Positions 59,999-64,000 of a stretch of 64,000 bases of DNA are shown in pieces. Under the pieces are notes generated by a model that was not told the origin of the DNA, ran no database searches, and was given only the letters and a program-made list of their open reading frames with translations. The DNA comes from Penumbrarchaeum sp964445525 (GTDB lineage Archaea > Thermoplasmatota > Penumbrarchaeia > Penumbrarchaeales > Penumbrarchaeaceae): the NCBI GenBank assembly GCA_964445525.1, contig CAYULA010000004.1, positions 48,859-112,858 on the forward strand, given 5' to 3'. Both the position numbers and the translations under genes were made by a program. The first letter of the stretch is position 1; every line of letters begins with the position of its first letter.

Positions 59999-62974
59999 AT
60001 GAGAAGGGATGCATTTCCGGTCATATTACTGGCCATGGTTCTGACTTTTGCTGGCTTGGTTGAATTTGTTCCGATAGGAGATTCAACGGAAACAAGATTC
60101 ACTCCCACACTTCCTTCCGTGATATCATCGGATACGGAGATCAGTTCGGATCACATTCTGGATAATACAACGATAGAATCCGGAGCAACCCTTACACTTC
60201 TCCCGGGAGCGGTTATTCATGGGAAATATGATTCCCATCTCTATGTGGAAGGAGACCTGGTCGTTAATGGAACACTGGCTGAAATGGTTCAGTTCAGAAG
60301 ATGGTCCGCCAGTTCCTCATGGGGGGGGATAACCGTGAATCTGACAGGGTCCGCTTCCATGGAGAACTTCACCATGCAGGATGTGAAAGGGAGGGTGATT
60401 TCACTTGAGAACAGCAGATCCTCCCTGATAAAGAACGGATACATCAACGGTGGTGATTACGGAATCTTCGTTCAGGAATCGCGGCAGTCTCATGATATTC
60501 ATGATCTCTTTTTGGAGGACCAGGGAAATTTCGGAATGGTTTTCGGGTCGAGCGAGGTTCCGATGATTGTCAGAAATGTACTGATCAACGATTCTACCAG
60601 TGGGGCAGTAGGAATGGAGGGCTGCGGAAATCTTACTTTTTCAAATATCACCACAAATAATCCAGGTATCTATCATATCTACCTGATATCCTCAAAGAGA
60701 ATAACTTTCATAGATTTCGATTTCAAAGGAGCTTCAACCCCTGTATCGGTTGGTGTGCTTTTCTCTGGGACAATGAACGACATTACCTTCAACGGAGGCA
60801 CCATCAGCGATGTTGAGTACGGTGTTATCACTTCATTTCTGGGATCCTCCGTTGTGAACATGCGTAATGTGAAATTCAAGGATGATGTGGTCTACACCGT
60901 TATGGGAGATAGTCCCGATCTCAGCGGGAACCTGAGGATGTTCGAATGCGATCTTGATGGCGCACTCGAGCTATTTGCTCTAAATTCTCCAAATCCGACC
61001 ATGACGGTTGATCTGTTCAACTGCACATATGACGACTCCCTTATATGGAACATATCCGGAAAAGCGGGAGTTACTGTCTGGTACGAGCTGGATGTTTTCG
61101 TATTCGATGGAAACATGGATCCTCTTGATACTAATCTGGAGATCTGGAGACCGCCTCTTATCAAACTTGTGGACCTGGACAGGGAAGACGGGAAATTCGA
61201 AAATATTGCTGTAAGGTCCAAAAGGGTGAACGAAACACAAGAAAGGGATTTCCATCACGATATTGTATTCGAGTCAAATGAACATCCCGGAAATAGATAC
61301 ACCATCTACAACTGGAACATAGAAGGTCCCGCATATCTCGATATTCTTTTAGACCTCAAACCCGAAAATGACATGCCGGAAAGCCTGGATGTGAACGAGG
61401 ATGAATGGCTCGAATACGATCTCAAACCGCATTTCTTCGATCCGGAAAGCAAACCAATGGAATTCACACTTGAAACAGGACCGGATCTGACGGCTTCCAT
61501 CGAAGGAGAGAATCACACCTTGAAGGTTACCAACGAGGAGATGGACTGGTTCGGAGCCTCATGGGTGAACATCTCGGCCACGGATACCGGACAAAACACC
61601 ACTTTTGCAAACGTTACCATCAACGTACTTCCCGTCAACGACGCTCCGAGGTTGACATCCCCGCTTCCGGACCTGGAAATCCCTGAGGACGGTAATACCA
61701 CTCTGGATCTATCAGAATACGTTCACGATGTTGAAAATGATACGATATTCTATGAAGTTGCAACAGTGAGGAACTGCGATCTGGTCCTGCTGGAATCCAA
61801 CCTCACAATTATACCCGACCCCGATTGGTTCGGAACTCTCATGATCCCGTTGAATTTCACGGATACCATGGATTTATTCAGCGACACAATGGAGGTTGTG
61901 GTAATGCCCGTGAACGATCCTCCAATGGGGAAATTGATGAAAGGGGACCAACCCCTTGATTCCTTTGAATGGAATCATACGGATCACGGAAATATCACCG
62001 TTTACAAGGTTTCCACCGAAGAGGACACACCGGTTGAATTCCGGATCAATGCAACCGATGTTGATGACGAAAACCTCACCTACTCGTACAAAACCGAAGA
62101 CCTTGAAAACGGAGTCGTTACCAATGCGAAAGAAGAGGTGACAATGCCCGATAACACGACCGAAATGGTTGATGTTCCTTTCAGATTCATTTATTCACCC
62201 GATAAGGATTCCACGGAAGGTGATCTGGTCAGGTTCAACCTCACAGACGGAGAGGCGGAACTGATATTCTGGATAAGTTTCAATATTACTCCGGTGAACG
62301 ATCCTCCGGTCCTGGAACCGGAAAACGGAGGCATACTGACAGTGGACAGGAGCCAGAATCTGACGATCAACCTTTCGGAATGGGCATCAGACGTTGATGA
62401 CGATGAACTTGCATTCAGGGTGGAACCTGATCAGTACCTCTCAATCCAGGGAAATAACCTCATCATCGATTTCAAGGGAACTTACACGGGTACGGAATAC
62501 GTTGCCACTCTTTTCGTAAACGACGGTGAGACCGAGGTGTCGCATCCCATCAATATCACGGTGGAAGGGCCGCTACCCCAACCTGAAATATCGGTAAGCA
62601 GTGTGGAAATTGAGGCCGAAAAGGACGGTTGGTACATCAATATCTACGCTGAAGAGGGACAGTCCATCTTCATCCTTATCTACGACAGCGAGGGTGAATT
62701 CGAGAGCTATCAGCCCGAATACGAAGAGGACCGCTACAGGATCTTTATCCCGGATGAAAATGCTGGAGAGGGCAACAAGATCATAATCACCGATGAGGCG
62801 GGTGGTGAAGAGATACTTCCCGAATTCACCACCGATCTTCCCGAACTCAAGGAGGATTCACAGCCCCGGGATTACACGGTTTACATCATACTCGCTGCAT
62901 TACTTCTGGTAATCCTCATAGTGGTACTGTTGCTTATCACCAGAAAGAGGAAGGATGAATTCTACGAGGAATGA
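59999..62974 (+). CDS. Surface beta-helix/cadherin-like protein, intact paralogue
   Basis: A membrane-anchored surface protein of 991 residues. Signal peptide MRRDAFPVILLAMVLTFAG; beta-helix region at about 40-330 with short repeats; cadherin-like repeats ending in LPVNDAPRL, MPVNDPPMG and TPVNDPPVL; a TM segment (YIILAALLLVILIVVLLLI) and tail RKRKDEFYEE. It matches the interrupted gene at 54374-57358 over its whole length. ATG 59999 is chosen over 59969 because GGGGT lies 6 nt before it and the signal peptide begins there. It meets the histidine kinase gene tail to tail with no gap (TGATCA). Confidence 0.85.
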   Translation: MRRDAFPVILLAMVLTFAGLVEFVPIGDSTETRFTPTLPSVISSDTEISSDHILDNTTIESGATLTLLPGAVIHGKYDSHLYVEGDLVVNGTLAEMVQFRRWSASSSWGGITVNLTGSASMENFTMQDVKGRVISLENSRSSLIKNGYINGGDYGIFVQESRQSHDIHDLFLEDQGNFGMVFGSSEVPMIVRNVLINDSTSGAVGMEGCGNLTFSNITTNNPGIYHIYLISSKRITFIDFDFKGASTPVSVGVLFSGTMNDITFNGGTISDVEYGVITSFLGSSVVNMRNVKFKDDVVYTVMGDSPDLSGNLRMFECDLDGALELFALNSPNPTMTVDLFNCTYDDSLIWNISGKAGVTVWYELDVFVFDGNMDPLDTNLEIWRPPLIKLVDLDREDGKFENIAVRSKRVNETQERDFHHDIVFESNEHPGNRYTIYNWNIEGPAYLDILLDLKPENDMPESLDVNEDEWLEYDLKPHFFDPESKPMEFTLETGPDLTASIEGENHTLKVTNEEMDWFGASWVNISATDTGQNTTFANVTINVLPVNDAPRLTSPLPDLEIPEDGNTTLDLSEYVHDVENDTIFYEVATVRNCDLVLLESNLTIIPDPDWFGTLMIPLNFTDTMDLFSDTMEVVVMPVNDPPMGKLMKGDQPLDSFEWNHTDHGNITVYKVSTEEDTPVEFRINATDVDDENLTYSYKTEDLENGVVTNAKEEVTMPDNTTEMVDVPFRFIYSPDKDSTEGDLVRFNLTDGEAELIFWISFNITPVNDPPVLEPENGGILTVDRSQNLTINLSEWASDVDDDELAFRVEPDQYLSIQGNNLIIDFKGTYTGTEYVATLFVNDGETEVSHPINITVEGPLPQPEISVSSVEIEAEKDGWYINIYAEEGQSIFILIYDSEGEFESYQPEYEEDRYRIFIPDENAGEGNKIIITDEAGGEEILPEFTTDLPELKEDSQPRDYTVYIILAALLLVILIVVLLLITRKRKDEFYEE

Positions 62975-63910
62975 TCAGGCATAGGGGACTCTTGTAACAA
63001 ACATGGCTCCCTGGGAATGATCGCTCTGGACCCTGTCCTTTACCGATAGTGATCCATGGTATCTGTCAAGAAGTAGTTTACAGAGTTGAAGGCCCAATCC
63101 ACCTTTCCTCGAGGATTCCCTCTTTCCCAATTCAGAAAGCAGTTCCTCCTTGGCCCTGGATGGCAAACCGGGTCCCTTGTCGGATACGGAAACAGTCACA
63201 ATTCTTTCATCCCGGTCCAATCTAACCTCTATACATATCCAGGCAGGGTCCTTCTCCTGTGCTTTTATCGCGTTGTGCATGAGATTGAAATAAACCTCTT
63301 CCAGAATGGGTTCCGCCATCACCGTCAGGGGAGACCTAGGGACACTCAGTTCGATATGCACCTTTCTCTTCGGGAATGAGGATCTTGCCTTTCTCATGGC
63401 ACTTTTTACAAGAGGTATGATATCGATCTTTTCCAGCTTGACCTTTCTACCCTCAATTTTGGATAATGTCCTCACATTCCTGGCCAGGTCGAGAGAACGG
63501 TTCAACTGGGTTTCCATTCCCTTGATCAGTGTATTCCTGAGTTGAGGATCCTCATCTTTTGATTTCAATATCTCTATGCTCATCTTGAGACCCTGATGGA
63601 TATTTCCCATGTCATGTCCCAGCAGATCCATGTAGAACCTGGTCCTTTCGGTCTCCCTCTTCAACTTGTTTTGCGCCTTTCTCTCCTTGATGACGTTTAT
63701 GTATATCAGAAAGAAGAGGAGGATCGAGGTTATGATTATGTAGAACCAGCCCTTGATGGTCTGCATAGTGCTCAGGGCATCGGGATCCTTGAACACTGCC
63801 TGGACAGCACTGTCCGATAGAATTATCCAGAGAGTGCCGAGGATTAGATAGATCAATGTTATCTTCATGGGATCCTTGTATACGGAGTCCTTTTTTGATT
63901 CCGGTTCCAT
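62975..63910 (-). CDS. Membrane histidine kinase
   Basis: A 311-residue sensor kinase. Two TM segments lie at about 16-36 and 55-75, enclosing a short outside loop. Then comes a coiled coil, the phospho-acceptor segment LLGHDMGNIHQ (about residue 98) and an ATPase domain with FNLMHNAIKAQ, DKGPGLP and GLGLQLCK. It has no PAS domain, so the signal may be sensed in the membrane or outside loop. The H-box is the type shared by two PAS kinases of this window. GAGGAA lies upstream of the ATG. No response regulator is adjacent. Confidence 0.9.
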   Translation of the reverse strand: MEPESKKDSVYKDPMKITLIYLILGTLWIILSDSAVQAVFKDPDALSTMQTIKGWFYIIITSILLFFLIYINVIKERKAQNKLKRETERTRFYMDLLGHDMGNIHQGLKMSIEILKSKDEDPQLRNTLIKGMETQLNRSLDLARNVRTLSKIEGRKVKLEKIDIIPLVKSAMRKARSSFPKRKVHIELSVPRSPLTVMAEPILEEVYFNLMHNAIKAQEKDPAWICIEVRLDRDERIVTVSVSDKGPGLPSRAKEELLSELGKRESSRKGGLGLQLCKLLLDRYHGSLSVKDRVQSDHSQGAMFVTRVPYA

Positions 63911-64000
63911 CGATCTTCCTCGTATCTCAAAAGATTTCTTTAAATTAACTGGACTTTTGCGTTTTGAGCGAAAGATTAGTATGTTTCGAGGTATATATGT

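Noticed and set aside
1..64000. CRISPR array
   Set aside because: The only direct repeats seen (97-bp pair; tRNA-end repeats) lack regular short repeats with unique spacers, and no cas gene is present.

Overview
The window is chromosomal DNA of an archaeon, most likely a mesophilic member of the Thermoplasmatota or a related euryarchaeal lineage. It carries archaeal/eukaryal-type translation genes: prolyl-tRNA synthetase, aIF1A and a Rio1 kinase. Its tRNA genes encode no CCA. Many genes have a TATA-like box about 25 nt before the start codon, consistent with leaderless transcripts. TTG and GTG starts are common, and at least one gene appears to start at CTG. The lineage is an inference from gene content; no rRNA marker is present.

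Layout. 1-6.5 kb: a two-subunit iron-sulfur/FAD amine-type dehydrogenase, carbamate kinase, a KamA-family radical SAM enzyme behind a structured leader, a thioredoxin and a DedA-like membrane protein. 6.5-9.35 kb: a SPASM radical SAM enzyme, then an A+T-rich Fic gene whose 3' end and flanking hairpins are tandemly duplicated. 9.35-13.8 kb: informational genes (ProRS, a small unknown, Rio1, aIF1A) and an aminotransferase. 13.8-22.3 kb: two PAS histidine kinases, tRNA-Pro, a DUF362-ferredoxin protein, a PLP dehydratase, an ArsC-like phosphatase, a DUF432/MscS pair and a GNAT. 22.4-31 kb: surface and membrane proteins of unknown role, then a cupin, a class III aminotransferase and an SDR.

31-33.8 kb is a second A+T-rich island: an AbiE-like toxin/antitoxin pair with palindromic operators. 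It lies next to repeats that copy the 3' end of the adjacent tRNA-Ile gene. 33.9-43.9 kb: a membrane-anchored subtilisin, an HhH membrane protein, a histidine kinase, an Fe-dependent alcohol dehydrogenase, several unknowns, an ArcS-like domain protein overlapping a site-2 protease, and a long FKBP isomerase. 44-50.5 kb: one surface protein of about 2,175 residues with a VWA domain and Ca-binding repeats. 50.5-54.3 kb: SerRS, a third A+T-rich insert of two unknown genes, and NadA. 54.4-63.9 kb: two paralogous beta-helix/cadherin-like surface proteins, one split by a single TAA codon, flanking an opposite-strand beta-propeller protein; a membrane histidine kinase follows.

Overall this is a tightly packed core genome in which convergent genes often meet with gaps of 0-4 nt or overlap. 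Three A+T-rich accessory islands interrupt it. Two of them carry toxin-type enzymes (Fic, AbiEii-like) and share a short 3'-flanking element. The surface-protein investment is large: five large secreted or anchored proteins, a protease and four histidine kinases without response regulators. This suggests a cell that senses and contacts its surroundings.
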